DNA of 64,000 nt from CADEFQ01 sp050185195 (GCA_050185195.1 JBFWZQ010000003.1:186001-250000), one strand, 5' to 3'. Counted from the first letter of the stretch, positions 48,255-57,801 are shown. Made by a program: numbers and translations. The notes: generated from the sequence alone by a model not told the origin.

Positions 48255-48950
48255 TCAGACCCCGAGCGTCCCGGAGTCCACCGCGACACCGGGCCCCATC
48301 GTCGAGGACAGGGTGACGCGCCTGAGGTAGATGCCCTTCGCCGTCGCGGGCTTCGCCTTCTGCAGGTCCTGGATCAGCGCGAGCAGGTTCTCGCGCAGCT
48401 TGTCGACCTCGAAGCTCGCCTTGCCGATCGTGCAGTGCACGATGCCCGCCTTGTCGACGCGGTAGCGAACCTGGCCCGCCTTCGCGTTCTTCACCGCGGT
48501 GGCGACGTCTGGCGTCACGGTGCCGACCTTGGGGTTCGGCATCAGGCCACGCGGGCCGAGGATCTGGCCGAGCTGGCCGACGATGCGCATCGCATCGGGG
48601 CTCGCGACCACCACGTCGAAATTCATCTCGCCGGCCTTCACCTTCTCGGCGAGGTCCTCGAGTCCGACGATGTCGGCGCCCGCGGCACGCGCGATGTCCT
48701 GGTTCTTGCCCGAGGTGAACACCGCGACACGCACGGACTTGCCGATGCCGTGCGGCATCACGGTCGAGCCGCGCACCTGCTGGTCCGACTTCGAGGCGTC
48801 GATGCCGAGGTTGACGGCGGCATCGACCGATTCGTTGAACTTCGCGGTGGCGAGCTCCTTGACGAGCTTCAGCGCGTCATCGAGCGGAAACTGCTTGCCG
48901 GGCGGCAGCTTGCCGGCCCAGGCCTTCTCGCGCTTGGTTATAACGGTCAT
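48255..48950 (-). CDS. rplA: 50S ribosomal protein L1
   Basis: L1, 231 aa, forms the mobile stalk at the E-site and in E. coli represses rplK-rplA translation. It begins MTVITKREKAWAGKLPPGKQ; VRGSTVMPHGIGKSVRVAVF and LMPNPKVGTVTPDVATAVKN are the conserved RNA-binding stretches. It is 2 bases after rplK. Confidence 0.97.
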   Translation of the reverse strand: MTVITKREKAWAGKLPPGKQFPLDDALKLVKELATAKFNESVDAAVNLGIDASKSDQQVRGSTVMPHGIGKSVRVAVFTSGKNQDIARAAGADIVGLEDLAEKVKAGEMNFDVVVASPDAMRIVGQLGQILGPRGLMPNPKVGTVTPDVATAVKNAKAGQVRYRVDKAGIVHCTIGKASFEVDKLRENLLALIQDLQKAKPATAKGIYLRRVTLSSTMGPGVAVDSGTLGV

Positions 48951-48952
48951 GC

Positions 48953-49384
48953 TCAGGCTCCTTCCACGTCGACGCCCATCGAACGCGCGCTGCCCGCGAT
49001 CGTGCGCACGGCAGCGTCGAGATCGGCGGCGGTCAGGTCGGGCGTCTTGGTCTTGGCGATTTCCTCGAGCTGCTTGCGCGAGATCTTGCCGACCTTCGCC
49101 GTGTTCGGCGTGCCGCTGCCCTTCTCGATGCCGATCGACTTCATGATGAGCACCGCCGCGGGCGGGGTCTTCATCACGAAGGTGAAGCTGCGATCCGAGT
49201 AGACGGTGATCACCGTCGGGATCGGCAGGCCCTTCTCGAGCTTCTGCGTCGCAGCGTTGAACTGCTTGCAGAACTCCATGATGTTGACGCCCTGCTGGCC
49301 GAGTGCCGGTCCGATCGGCGGCGACGGATTGGCCGCGCCGGCGGGCACCTGCAGCTTGATGTATCCCTGAACCTTCTTTGCCAC
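48953..49384 (-). CDS. rplK: 50S ribosomal protein L11
   Basis: L11, 143 aa, is the GTPase-centre protein required for RelA activation. Translation begins at GTG 49384, preceded by AGAGGT. GYIKLQVPAGAANPSPPIGP and ALGQQGVNIMEFCKQFN are the conserved N-terminal stretches, and the C-terminal rRNA-binding domain ends RSMGVDVEGA. A 114-base spacer with a heptamer array separates it from nusG. Confidence 0.97.
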   Translation of the reverse strand: MAKKVQGYIKLQVPAGAANPSPPIGPALGQQGVNIMEFCKQFNAATQKLEKGLPIPTVITVYSDRSFTFVMKTPPAAVLIMKSIGIEKGSGTPNTAKVGKISRKQLEEIAKTKTPDLTAADLDAAVRTIAGSARSMGVDVEGA

Positions 49385-49474
49385 TTCACACCTCTCGTGG
49401 GTTCAAACGCCTTGCGGCTCCCCATCAGTAATCCGCTGCGGGCGGCGAGCCAGAACACGTAGCCAGCTCTTCTT

Positions 49475-49500
49475 GCCCGTAGCCCGTAGCCCGTAGCCCT
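49475..49500. repeat. GGGCTAC heptamer array at the nusG 3' end
   Basis: Three perfect tandem units read GGGCTAC on the minus strand with a partial fourth. The array begins inside the nusG stop codon and extends into the nusG-rplK spacer. It is the cleanest of the four arrays. Confidence 0.7.
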
Positions 49501-50032
49501 AAGCCTTTTCGACCTGCGAGAAATCCAGCTCCACCGGCGTCGAACGCCCGAGAATCTGGACTGCCACCTGCAGACGGTTCTTCTCGTAGTTCACGTGTTC
49601 GACGACACCGTTGAAATCGTTGAACGGGCCGTCGTTGACACGCACCACCTCGCCCGGCTCGAACAGCACCTTCGGGCGCGGCTTGTCGACGCCTTCCTCG
49701 ACGCGACGCAGGATCTGGTTCGCTTCGCGATCCGAGATCGGCGCCGGCTTGTCCGAGGTGCCGCCGATGAAACCGAGGACCTTCGGCACGTCGCGCACGA
49801 GATGCCAGGTCTCCTCGTCCATCTCCATCTGCACGAGCACATAGCCCGGGTAGAACTTGCGCTCGCTCTTGCGCTTCTGCCCGTCGCGCATCTCGACCAC
49901 TTCCTCGGTCGGCACGAGCACTTCGCCGAACTTCGCCTCGAGCCCGGCCCGCGCGATGCGCTCCTTCAGCGCCTTCTGCACCGTGTGCTCGAAATTCGAG
50001 TACGCATGCACGACATACCAACGCAGCGCCAT
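49499..50032 (-). CDS. nusG: transcription termination/antitermination factor NusG
   Basis: NusG, 177 aa from ATG 50032 (MALRWYVVHAYSNFEHTVQK), binds RNA polymerase, Rho and S10. The NGN domain contains FYPGYVLVQMEMDEETWHLV and the C-terminal KOW domain starts FEPGEVVRVNDGPFNDFNGV. The stop codon overlaps the first GGGCTAC repeat. It lies 2 bases after secE. Confidence 0.98.
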   Translation of the reverse strand: MALRWYVVHAYSNFEHTVQKALKERIARAGLEAKFGEVLVPTEEVVEMRDGQKRKSERKFYPGYVLVQMEMDEETWHLVRDVPKVLGFIGGTSDKPAPISDREANQILRRVEEGVDKPRPKVLFEPGEVVRVNDGPFNDFNGVVEHVNYEKNRLQVAVQILGRSTPVELDFSQVEKA

Positions 50033-50034
50033 GG

Positions 50035-50415
50035 TCAGCCTCCCTGCCCGGTGAGGGCGCGGGTGGCCCAGGCGAGGGCCAGGTCGAGCACCCAGAAAAA
50101 CAGGCTCGCGATCGCGATGAAGGCGAACACGACCCCGGTGACCTTCAGCGTTTCGTCGCGCGACGGCCAGAAGACCTTGCGCAGCTCGATGCGCGAGTCG
50201 AGCGTGAACTGCCACAGGTCGCGGCCGTGGGCCGAGGTGGCGAACACGACCGTCGCGAGCACGATGCCGCCGGCCATCGCCAACCAGCGCATGTAACCCG
50301 GCTGCGCGGCGAGCATGTAGTAGGCCACGATGCCCGCCAGCACGAGCACGATCGCGGCCACCAGCTTCGCGGTATCCAGCGCGCTGGCGCCTGTTTGTCT
50401 GACTGCTTCGTTCAT
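50035..50415 (-). CDS. secE: Sec translocon subunit SecE
   Basis: SecE, 126 aa, is the longer three-helix type: two N-terminal hydrophobic segments (LVAAIVLVLAGIVAYYML and WLAMAGGIVLATVVFATSA) precede the essential core ELRKVFWPSRDETLKVTGVV and its TM3. Together with SecY (21833-23185) it forms the translocon. It is 10 bases after tRNA-Trp and 2 bases before nusG. Confidence 0.97.
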   Translation of the reverse strand: MNEAVRQTGASALDTAKLVAAIVLVLAGIVAYYMLAAQPGYMRWLAMAGGIVLATVVFATSAHGRDLWQFTLDSRIELRKVFWPSRDETLKVTGVVFAFIAIASLFFWVLDLALAWATRALTGQGG

Positions 50416-50425
50416 TGATCTTCAC

Positions 50426-50501
50426 TGGCAGGCCAGGAGGGAATCGAACCCCCAACCTGCGGTTTTGGAGACCGCCGCTCTGCCAATTGAGCTACTGGCC
50501 T
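50426..50501 (-). tRNA. trpT: tRNA-Trp (CCA)
   Basis: A 76-base cloverleaf: the acceptor arm AGGCCAG pairs with CTGGCCT, the anticodon loop reads CTCCAAA (anticodon CCA), the T-loop is TTCGATT, and the 3' CCA is encoded. It lies between the second tuf and secE, a placement seen in several gammaproteobacteria. Confidence 0.97.
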
Positions 50502-50520
50502 GTGAAAAAAAACCCGCTGC

Positions 50521-51711
<1,191 letters not shown>

Positions 51712-51735
51712 GACGGTCTTCCTCTTGTACGTTCA

Positions 51736-51811
<76 letters not shown>

Positions 51812-51824
51812 ATTTCGACTGCCA

Positions 51825-51898
<74 letters not shown>

Positions 51899-51941
51899 GC
51901 TGATGTTCCGCACCGCCCGCTCTCCGCCGGTCCCGCTCGGC

Positions 51942-52027
51942 TGGTGGAGGGGGTAGGATTCGAACCTACGAAGGCGTAAGCCGGCAGATTTACAGTCTGC
52001 TCCCGTTGGCCGCTTGGGTACCCCTCC
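51942..52027 (-). tRNA. tyrU: tRNA-Tyr (GTA)
   Basis: An 86-base class II tRNA with a long variable arm: the acceptor GGAGGGG pairs with CCCCTCC, the anticodon loop is CTGTAAA (anticodon GTA), and CCA is encoded. It is the first gene of the tRNA-tuf transcript. Confidence 0.97.
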
Positions 52028-52045
52028 GCGAAAAACGAGCCGCGT

Positions 52046-52074
52046 ATTCTCGTTTCAGCATCGCACCGTGTCAA
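52046..52074 (-). promoter_or_regulatory. stable-RNA promoter for tRNA-Tyr/Gly/Thr-tufB
   Basis: TTGACA (52069-52074) and GAGAAT (52046-52051) are 17 bases apart on the minus strand, followed by a GC-rich discriminator (ACGCGGC) of the kind tied to stringent control. It lies about 20 bases before the tRNA-Tyr 5' end. Confidence 0.7.
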
Positions 52075-52094
52075 TGCGGTTGGCGCGGGTTTTG

Positions 52095-52502
52095 CTAGGG
52101 GGCATGCGGCAGCGCACTCCTTATAGTGCGGTCGCGGGGCATCAGGATGGCGATCGTGGCGGCCACGACGAACAAGGCCGCGACATCGCCCCACATGTGG
52201 GCCATCTGCCGATGATCGATCATGGACTGGATGCCCATGATGCCCCCATGCACCAGGCTCGACCACACCGTAAATCGGATGAGGCTCAGGTGCGCCTCCG
52301 GATTGCGGGATGCGGCGAGCAGGAAAACGCCGAGCGTGGCGTAGATGCCGAGGATCATCTCGAGGTATTCCGAGCGGCCGCCGGTGTGCCAGGCCCAGCC
52401 CGATGGCCAGACGACCGTCAGGGGCGCGAGGCCGAGAATGAACAGCAACCCCACCACGATGAGCGTGATACGCAGGTACCTGATGCGCCTTGTTTCAGTC
52501 AT
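52095..52502 (-). CDS. DUF6632-like small membrane protein
   Basis: The protein is 135 aa from ATG 52502 (MTETRRIRYLRITLIVVGLL), chosen over an ATG eight codons earlier that overlaps the operator region. It has four hydrophobic segments: ITLIVVGLLFILGLAPLTVV, LEMILGIYATLGVFLLAAS, FTVWSSLVHGGIMGIQSMID and WGDVAALFVVAATIAILM. The WPSGWAWHTGGRSEYLEMIL stretch is what I associate with DUF6632 proteins, which have no known function. It is divergent from an HxlR-type regulator and probably its target (inference). Confidence 0.82.
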   Translation of the reverse strand: MTETRRIRYLRITLIVVGLLFILGLAPLTVVWPSGWAWHTGGRSEYLEMILGIYATLGVFLLAASRNPEAHLSLIRFTVWSSLVHGGIMGIQSMIDHRQMAHMWGDVAALFVVAATIAILMPRDRTIRSALPHAP

Positions 52503-52524
52503 GGCCGGACTCCTCCATGGCAAC

Positions 52525-52545
52525 ATGCTATTCTTTCAATAGCAT
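52525..52545. promoter_or_regulatory. palindromic operator between DUF6632 gene and HxlR regulator
   Basis: A perfect inverted repeat, ATGCTATT-ctttc-AATAGCAT, is centred in the 58-base divergent spacer. A third half-site ATGCTAT (52556-52562) runs into the regulator's start codon. The spacing suits a winged-helix dimer and would let the regulator control both genes including itself. Confidence 0.65.
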
Positions 52546-52560
52546 ATTGGCATCGATGCT

Positions 52561-52923
52561 ATGAAAAGTAAAGCAGAACATCCGCGCGTCGGCCAGGCGG
52601 TACGGGGCAGCCGGACCGGCAGGCCCATCATGGTGGCCCTGGACCTGCTCGGCCGCCGGGGTGCGTTGCGCATTCTCTGGGAGCTGCGCGGTGGTGATCC
52701 GCTGACGTTTCGCGCGCTGCAGGAAGCCGCTGCGACGAATCCCGCCCTCCTCAACAAGAGGCTCGCCGAGCTGCGTGCCGCCGCAGTGATCACCCACGCG
52801 GGGCGGGGTTACGAACTCACTCCCGACGGTCGGGCGCTGCTCACGGCCTTGCGCCCGCTCGAGGCATGGGCGTCCCGATGGGCTGGCGCACCGCCCGTCG
52901 CGGGGCCGGCCGGGCGGCCCTAG
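52561..52923 (+). CDS. HxlR-type winged-helix transcriptional regulator
   Basis: A 120-aa DNA-binding protein. The winged-helix core runs from about residue 20 (RPIMVALDLLGRRGALRILW, then ELRGGDPLTFRALQEAAATN as helix-turn-helix, and AELRAAAVITHAGRGYELTP as the wing). The layout fits HxlR/PadR-like one-domain regulators; the usual N-terminal cysteine of redox-sensing HxlR proteins is absent, so the signal is unknown. It is convergent with hutG, overlapping in a shared CTAG, and divergent from the DUF6632 gene. Confidence 0.85.
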   Translation: MKSKAEHPRVGQAVRGSRTGRPIMVALDLLGRRGALRILWELRGGDPLTFRALQEAAATNPALLNKRLAELRAAAVITHAGRGYELTPDGRALLTALRPLEAWASRWAGAPPVAGPAGRP

Positions 52924-53882
52924 AGCAGGGGCGTGACGATGTCGTGGACCAGCCGCGCGGCCAGGCGCGCCGTGCGGCCGTCCTGGTCGTGGCGCGGGGC
53001 CAGTTCAGCCACTTCCGCCAGCACGACCTTTGACGCCTTCGTGCCGTGGCCCGCGCGTTCAAGCACGCGATGCAGGAGCGACAGCGCGAGATCCGGCGCG
53101 AGCCCCCGCGCGGCGGGCGCGCTGACACCCGGGGCAGAGGCCGCCGGCAGGGCATCGAGGCAGAACGAGAGCTGCAGCGCATCGAGCGAGCCGATGAATT
53201 CGTCGATGACGCGGCACGCCGCGTCCCAGCGGGGCCAGGTGAGCTCCTCATCGAGGAGCCAGCGCGCCCCGCACTCCCGCGCGGTCTGGAAGAGGGCCGG
53301 GGTGTTCGACGCGCGCGAAATGCCGAGGCACAGGTAGCGGAAGGGCAGCCCGCGCGCGGCCAGCGCGTCGCGGATCTGCAGGAACGGCGTGCCCGAAGTC
53401 GCCACGGGCGCGCGCCGCAGGTCGAAATGGGCATCGAAGTTCACGATCCCGAAGCGGGGCAGCCGCCCGTCGCGTGCCAGCGCCCCGGCAACGCCCTGGA
53501 ACGAACCCCAGGCGATTTCGTGGCCGCCCCCGAGCAGCATCGGAAAGTGCCCGCGGCCGAGGAGCCCCTCGACGCGCGCGCCGAGCGCCCGCTGGGCGCC
53601 TTCGAGATCATCGCCCTCGCACACGATGTCGCCCGCGTCGTAGAGCGGCGTGCCGTACGCGGCGTGGAACGCGAGCGGTGCCAGCGCGCGTCGCAGGGCG
53701 CGCGGCCCTTCGCTTGCGCCCGTGCGGCCCTGGTTGCGGGCGATGCCGGCGTCCGACATGAATCCGGTGAGCGCGACACCGGCGCGCGCGGAGTCGCCGA
53801 GCGGCTCCACGACCTGGTGCCAGCGGCGGCCGCTCTCGCCATCGGCCGCGTCGATCCGGCCTTGCCAGTCTTCGCGCATCAT
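52920..53882 (-). CDS. hutG: formimidoylglutamase
   Basis: HutG, 320 aa, belongs to the ureohydrolase (arginase) family and cleaves N-formimidoyl-L-glutamate to glutamate and formamide, the last step of one histidine-degradation route. Binuclear manganese motifs: GGGHE near 118, NFDAHFDLR near 148 and CLDALPAASAPG near 240. I start at ATG 53882 (MMREDWQGRIDAADGESGRR), overlapping the hutI stop; the frame stays open to 54092 but that part is inside hutI. hutU and hutH are not in the window. Confidence 0.93.
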   Translation of the reverse strand: MMREDWQGRIDAADGESGRRWHQVVEPLGDSARAGVALTGFMSDAGIARNQGRTGASEGPRALRRALAPLAFHAAYGTPLYDAGDIVCEGDDLEGAQRALGARVEGLLGRGHFPMLLGGGHEIAWGSFQGVAGALARDGRLPRFGIVNFDAHFDLRRAPVATSGTPFLQIRDALAARGLPFRYLCLGISRASNTPALFQTARECGARWLLDEELTWPRWDAACRVIDEFIGSLDALQLSFCLDALPAASAPGVSAPAARGLAPDLALSLLHRVLERAGHGTKASKVVLAEVAELAPRHDQDGRTARLAARLVHDIVTPLL

Positions 53883-55102
53883 CGCAAGGCCCCCTGGCGC
53901 ACGATGGCGCCGCGGCGATTCAGGCCGGTCCAGTAACTGAGTTCGTGGGGGGCCGCGAGATCCCACGCCACGAAATCGGCGGGCGCGCCCGGCACGAGCG
54001 TGCCCTGGCCATCGGGCAGGCGCAGCGCGCGGGCCGCGTGGCAGGTCACGCCCGCGAGGGCTTCCTCCGGCGTGAGCGCAAACAGGCGACAAGCCATGTT
54101 CATCGCCAGGAGCAGCGACGCGCAGGGCGAGGTGCCGGGATTGCAGTCCGTGGCGACGGCCATCGGCACGCGGGCCTCACGCAGCAACGCCACCGGCGGG
54201 CGGATCGACTGGCCGAGCGTGTAGTACGCGACGGGCAGCAACACGGCCACCGTGCCGGCCGCCGCCATGCGCGCGGCATCCGCCGCGGCGAGCTCTTCGA
54301 GATGATCGCAGGAAAGCGCCGCGAAACGGGTCGCGACCCCGACCCCGCCGACGTCCGCGAATTGCCCGGCGTGCATCTTGACTGCGATGCCGAGCGCGTG
54401 CGCGACTTCGAACAGGCCCGTGGCATCGTCCGCGCTGAAGGCGCCGCGATCGCAATAGATGTCGACGGCGTCGACGAGCCCCCGACGGGCGAGCTCCGGC
54501 AGCCATTCGCGGGCGAGAACACGCACGTAGTCGGCGGCGCGGCCGGCGAATTCGGGCGGCACGGCGTGGGCCGCGAGGTAGGTCGTGCGCACCGTGACGG
54601 CATGCCGGCGCCCGAGTTCACGCGCGACTTCCAGCATGCGCGCCTCGTCCTCGAGCGTGAGCCCGTATCCGGACTTGATCTCGATCGCGGTCACCCCCTC
54701 GCGCAGCAGCGCTTCGAGGCGCGGCGTCGCAGCGTCGAGCAGCGCGGCGGCACCGGCCGCGCGCGTCGCGCGCACGGTCGAAAGGATGCCACCGCCCCGT
54801 CGCGCGATTTCCTCGTAGGACACGCCGCGCTGGCGTTCGGCGAACTCGGCGGCCCGGTCGCCCGCGAACACGAGGTGGGTGTGGCAGTCGATGAGCCCGG
54901 GCGTCACCAGCCGGTCCCCGAGGTCGTGCGTCGCCACGCAACGCGCGCGCAGCGCCGGCGGCAGCGCCGCCTCGTGGCCCACCCAGGCAATGCGATCGGC
55001 CACGGTGACGAGTGCGTCGGCCCCGGCCGCAGCGGCGTCGGCGACCGACGTGCACGAGACGGCGCGCGCGTTGCGCCACAGCGTGGCCGGCGCCGTGCTC
55101 AT
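53879..55102 (-). CDS. hutI: imidazolonepropionase
   Basis: HutI, 407 aa, hydrolyses imidazolone-5-propionate to N-formimidoylglutamate, feeding HutG. It is an amidohydrolase-fold metalloenzyme: HxH motif in LIDCHTHLVFAGDRAAEFAE near 71, AIEIKSGYGLTLEDEARMLE, VKMHAGQFADVGG and VATDCNPGTSPCASLLLAMN are all present. It overlaps the 131-aa exported protein gene upstream and hutG downstream by 4 bases each. Confidence 0.97.
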   Translation of the reverse strand: MSTAPATLWRNARAVSCTSVADAAAAGADALVTVADRIAWVGHEAALPPALRARCVATHDLGDRLVTPGLIDCHTHLVFAGDRAAEFAERQRGVSYEEIARRGGGILSTVRATRAAGAAALLDAATPRLEALLREGVTAIEIKSGYGLTLEDEARMLEVARELGRRHAVTVRTTYLAAHAVPPEFAGRAADYVRVLAREWLPELARRGLVDAVDIYCDRGAFSADDATGLFEVAHALGIAVKMHAGQFADVGGVGVATRFAALSCDHLEELAAADAARMAAAGTVAVLLPVAYYTLGQSIRPPVALLREARVPMAVATDCNPGTSPCASLLLAMNMACRLFALTPEEALAGVTCHAARALRLPDGQGTLVPGAPADFVAWDLAAPHELSYWTGLNRRGAIVRQGALR

Positions 55103-55494
55103 CGATCGATGTCCGCGAGCGCCTTGCGGATGCGGCCGGCGATGGCCGGTGTCGCCACGAAATCGAGGTCGACCATCGACAGCTCATCGACGAGCGCGTG
55201 CACGGTGAGGCTCGCGGCGCCGCCCTCGAAGCTCACCTGGAACGTCCATTGCCCCGCCCTGTCCGTCGGCAGCGCCTCGATCTCGCGGGCGAGCCGGTCG
55301 GCCTCGCCGCGCGTGAACCCGCTGGAAAACAGCCGCGCCACGCGGCGCAGGGTCTTCGCGCAGTGCTCGAGCTCGATGTCGACCGTGACGCGCTCGCCCG
55401 CGGCGGACGACTGGGCGGTCGCGCGCGACGGCGCCAACGCAAGTGCAGCGAACGCACAGGCAAGGAGCGGCAGCAGGGCGCGGCGCGGCAGCAC
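55099..55494 (-). CDS. exported protein of unknown function
   Basis: The protein is 131 aa, starting at GTG 55494 five bases after the preceding gene's stop. It has a signal peptide (RALLPLLACAFAALALAPSR, cleavage near ATAQ) and a helical then strand-rich mature part (LEHCAKTLRRVARLFSSGFT, TFQVSFEGGAASLTVHALVD). I recognise no family. It overlaps hutI by 4 bases although a periplasmic protein has no known role in histidine breakdown, so the coupling may be coincidental packing. Confidence 0.75.
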   Translation of the reverse strand: MLPRRALLPLLACAFAALALAPSRATAQSSAAGERVTVDIELEHCAKTLRRVARLFSSGFTRGEADRLAREIEALPTDRAGQWTFQVSFEGGAASLTVHALVDELSMVDLDFVATPAIAGRIRKALADIDR

Positions 55495-55499
55495 GTGCG

Positions 55500-56042
55500 T
55501 CAGCCCTTGCCGTTCACGTGGGCCGCGTAGCGGGCGAGCTGCTGCGACAGCACGGAATCGACGAGCTTCGAGAGCGCCACCGCGTCGGACGTGAACGCAC
55601 CGAACACACGATAGGTGAGCGTGACATGCGTGCCGCCCTCCCGCGGTGCGAACGCGAACGACAACGTGCCGATGACCGCCATCTCCTGCAGCGGGCCGAG
55701 TGCGGCGGAGAGGCGCAGCATCTGGCCCGGGTCGGCGTAGACCACCGTTCCGTGGCTCACGGAAGCGCCGCCGTCCATCTGCTCGCAGAAGCAGCCGCCA
55801 GCGCGTGCATCGAGCGTGAGGCGTTCCGCCTTGCCGCTATACGTGTGCTCGGGGTCCCACCAGGCGGCCGGCCCCACGGTGAGCTGGCGATAGGCCACGT
55901 CCGGGGTGGCCGCGACATCCGCCTCGATGGTGAGCGTGAAGCCGTCGGCCGTGGCGGCTGCGACAGCGCCCTGCGCGACGCTGCCGAAAGGCAGGGCCAG
56001 TGCCGCGAACAGTGCGGCGGCCGGATGAATCCTGTCCATCAT
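55500..56042 (-). CDS. exported SRPBCC (START-like) domain protein
   Basis: The protein is 180 aa from ATG 56042, whose ATGATG overlaps the rluB stop. A signal peptide (HPAAALFAALALPFGSVAQG) precedes an SRPBCC-like hydrophobic-cavity domain: strands FTLTIEADVAATPDVAYRQL, the WWDPEHTYSG turn typical of the polyketide-cyclase/AHA1 group, GTLSFAFAPREGGTHVTLTY, and a long C-terminal helix (VALSKLVDSVLSQQLARYAA). Ligand unknown; location periplasm. Confidence 0.83.
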   Translation of the reverse strand: MMDRIHPAAALFAALALPFGSVAQGAVAAATADGFTLTIEADVAATPDVAYRQLTVGPAAWWDPEHTYSGKAERLTLDARAGGCFCEQMDGGASVSHGTVVYADPGQMLRLSAALGPLQEMAVIGTLSFAFAPREGGTHVTLTYRVFGAFTSDAVALSKLVDSVLSQQLARYAAHVNGKG

Positions 56043-56779
56043 GCTCTCCCGGTGGCGGCGATCAGTGCGTCCACGGATTCGGGCGCCAGCTGGCGCGTGG
56101 CGCCCGGCCGCAGATCGCCGGGCAAGCTTACAGGACCGTAGCGCAGGCGCATCAAGCGGCTGACATCGCAGCCTACCGCCATCCACAGGCGTCGCACCTC
56201 GCGATTGCGGCCCTCGCGCAGCACCACCCGATACCAGTCGTGGCTGCCGCCTTCGGCGTGGCGCTCGATGCGATCGAAGCGGCCGAACCCGTCCTCGAGG
56301 CGCACGCCTTCGGTGAGCCGCCGCAGCGTGCCCGCATCGGGTTCGCCGCGCACGCGCACGAGGTACTCCCTTGCCACTTCGCTCGAGGGATGCATCAGCC
56401 GGTGGGCCAGTTCGCCGTCGGTCGTGAACAGGAGCAGCCCGGTGGTATTGACGTCGAGTCGACCGACCACGATCCAGCGCCCCGAACGCGGGGCGGGCAG
56501 GCGGTCGAAGACGGTGGGGCGCCCCTGCGGGTCGCGGCGTGTCGTGACTTCACCGAGCGGCTTGTGGTAGATCAGCACTTCGCGCGCCGGGGCGCGCGGC
56601 TCGAGCGGCACCGCGCGGCCGTCGAGCGTGATCGCATCCGCGGGCGTCGCGCGGCTGCCCAGGGTGGCCACCATGCCATTGACGGTCAGGCGACCGGCAC
56701 GTATCCAGTCCTCGACGGTCCGGCGCGAGCCGAGGCCGGCGGTGGCGAGCAGTTTCTGCAATCTTTCGGGAGCCGTCAC
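56039..56779 (-). CDS. rluB: 23S rRNA pseudouridine synthase, RluB type
   Basis: A RsuA/RluB-family enzyme, 246 aa from GTG 56779 (TAPERLQKLLATAGLGSRRT). The S4-like domain comes first (VEDWIRAGRLTVNGMVATLG), then the catalytic domain with Asp in GRWIVVGRLDVNTTGLLLFT, and EGRNREVRRLWMAVGC near the end. RluB modifies U2605 of 23S rRNA in E. coli; RluE/RluF-type specificity cannot be excluded by eye. A GTG 20 codons earlier is possible but lacks a ribosome-binding site. It heads the operon rluB-SRPBCC-exported-hutI-hutG. Confidence 0.9.
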   Translation of the reverse strand: MTAPERLQKLLATAGLGSRRTVEDWIRAGRLTVNGMVATLGSRATPADAITLDGRAVPLEPRAPAREVLIYHKPLGEVTTRRDPQGRPTVFDRLPAPRSGRWIVVGRLDVNTTGLLLFTTDGELAHRLMHPSSEVAREYLVRVRGEPDAGTLRRLTEGVRLEDGFGRFDRIERHAEGGSHDWYRVVLREGRNREVRRLWMAVGCDVSRLMRLRYGPVSLPGDLRPGATRQLAPESVDALIAATGRA

Positions 56780-56859
56780 GGGCCCATCATAATCGTTGGC
56801 TATCGCAAGGAACCCAATCGGAATGGGTTTCGTACACACGCAGGAGCTAGAGTGTCCCC

Positions 56860-57801
56860 ATGATCTACGACAGCATCCTCGGCACCATCGGGCGCACGCC
56901 GGTCGTGCGCATCAACCGCCTCGCACCGGCGCACGCGACGATCTACGTGAAGTGCGAGTCCTTCAACCCCGGTTCCTCGGTCAAGGATCGCCTCGCGATC
57001 GCGATCATCGAGGATGCCGAGCGCAGCGGCGCGCTGAAGCCCGGCCAGACCGTGGTCGAAGCCACCTCCGGCAACACCGGCATCGCGCTCGCGATGGTCT
57101 GCGCCGCGAAGGGTTATCCCTTCGTCGCCACCATGGCGGAGTCGTTTTCGATCGAGCGCCGCAAGATCATGCGCATGTTCGGCGCGCGCGTGATCCTGAC
57201 GCCGGCTGCCGAGCGCGGCACCGGCATGGTGAAGAAAGCCGCCGAACTCGCGAAAAAACACGGCTGGTTCCTGGCGAACCAGTTCGAGAATCCCGCGAAC
57301 CCGGCCTACCACCGCCAGACCACCGGCGCGGAGATCGTCAGCGACTTCGCGGGCCGGCGGCTCGATTTCTTCGTCACGGGCTGGGGCACGGGCGGCACGC
57401 TCACGGGCGCGGGCGAAGTCGTGAAGCTCGCGCGCCCCGACACGAAAGTGATCGCCGCCGAACCCGCGGTGGCGGCGTTGCTGTCCGGCTCGCCCTTTGC
57501 CTCGCACAAGATCCAGGGCTGGACACCGGATTTCGTGCCGGGCGTGCTCAACCGGAAAGTGCCCGACCGGATCGTGACCGTCGGCGACCAGGAAGCGATC
57601 GACTCGGCGCGCGCCCTCGCGAGAAGCGAAGGCATCTTCTGCGGCATCTCGAGCGGCGCGACCTTCGCGGCCGCCCTCAAGGTGGCCACCGAGGCGCCGC
57701 GCGGCAGCGCGATCCTCGCCATGCTGCCCGACACGGGCGAGCGCTACCTGTCGACCCCGCTGTTCGAAGGGATACCCGAGGGCAGCGACCCGGAGCCATG
57801 A
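56860..57801 (+). CDS. cysK: cysteine synthase
   Basis: The product is 313 aa and is a fold-type II PLP enzyme that replaces the acyl group of an O-acylserine by sulfide. PLP lysine in NPGSSVKDRLA near 42, substrate loop TSGNTGIALAMVCAAKGYPF, phosphate loop GWGTGGTLTGAGEV, and GISSGATFAA near 262. The MLPDTGERYLSTPLF ending is typical of CysK. Its stop overlaps the next gene (ATGA). The partner acyltransferase suggests that the donor substrate may be O-succinylserine rather than O-acetylserine (inference). Confidence 0.95.
   Translation: MIYDSILGTIGRTPVVRINRLAPAHATIYVKCESFNPGSSVKDRLAIAIIEDAERSGALKPGQTVVEATSGNTGIALAMVCAAKGYPFVATMAESFSIERRKIMRMFGARVILTPAAERGTGMVKKAAELAKKHGWFLANQFENPANPAYHRQTTGAEIVSDFAGRRLDFFVTGWGTGGTLTGAGEVVKLARPDTKVIAAEPAVAALLSGSPFASHKIQGWTPDFVPGVLNRKVPDRIVTVGDQEAIDSARALARSEGIFCGISSGATFAAALKVATEAPRGSAILAMLPDTGERYLSTPLFEGIPEGSDPEP

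Noticed and set aside
50505..50512. T8 tract between tufB and tRNA-Trp as a terminator
   Set aside because: No stable hairpin precedes it; terminating here would cut off trpT-secE-nusG unless a new promoter exists, which I do not see.
53883..54092. N-terminal extension of hutG
   Set aside because: It lies wholly inside hutI in another frame and is Arg/Pro/Gly-rich without family similarity.
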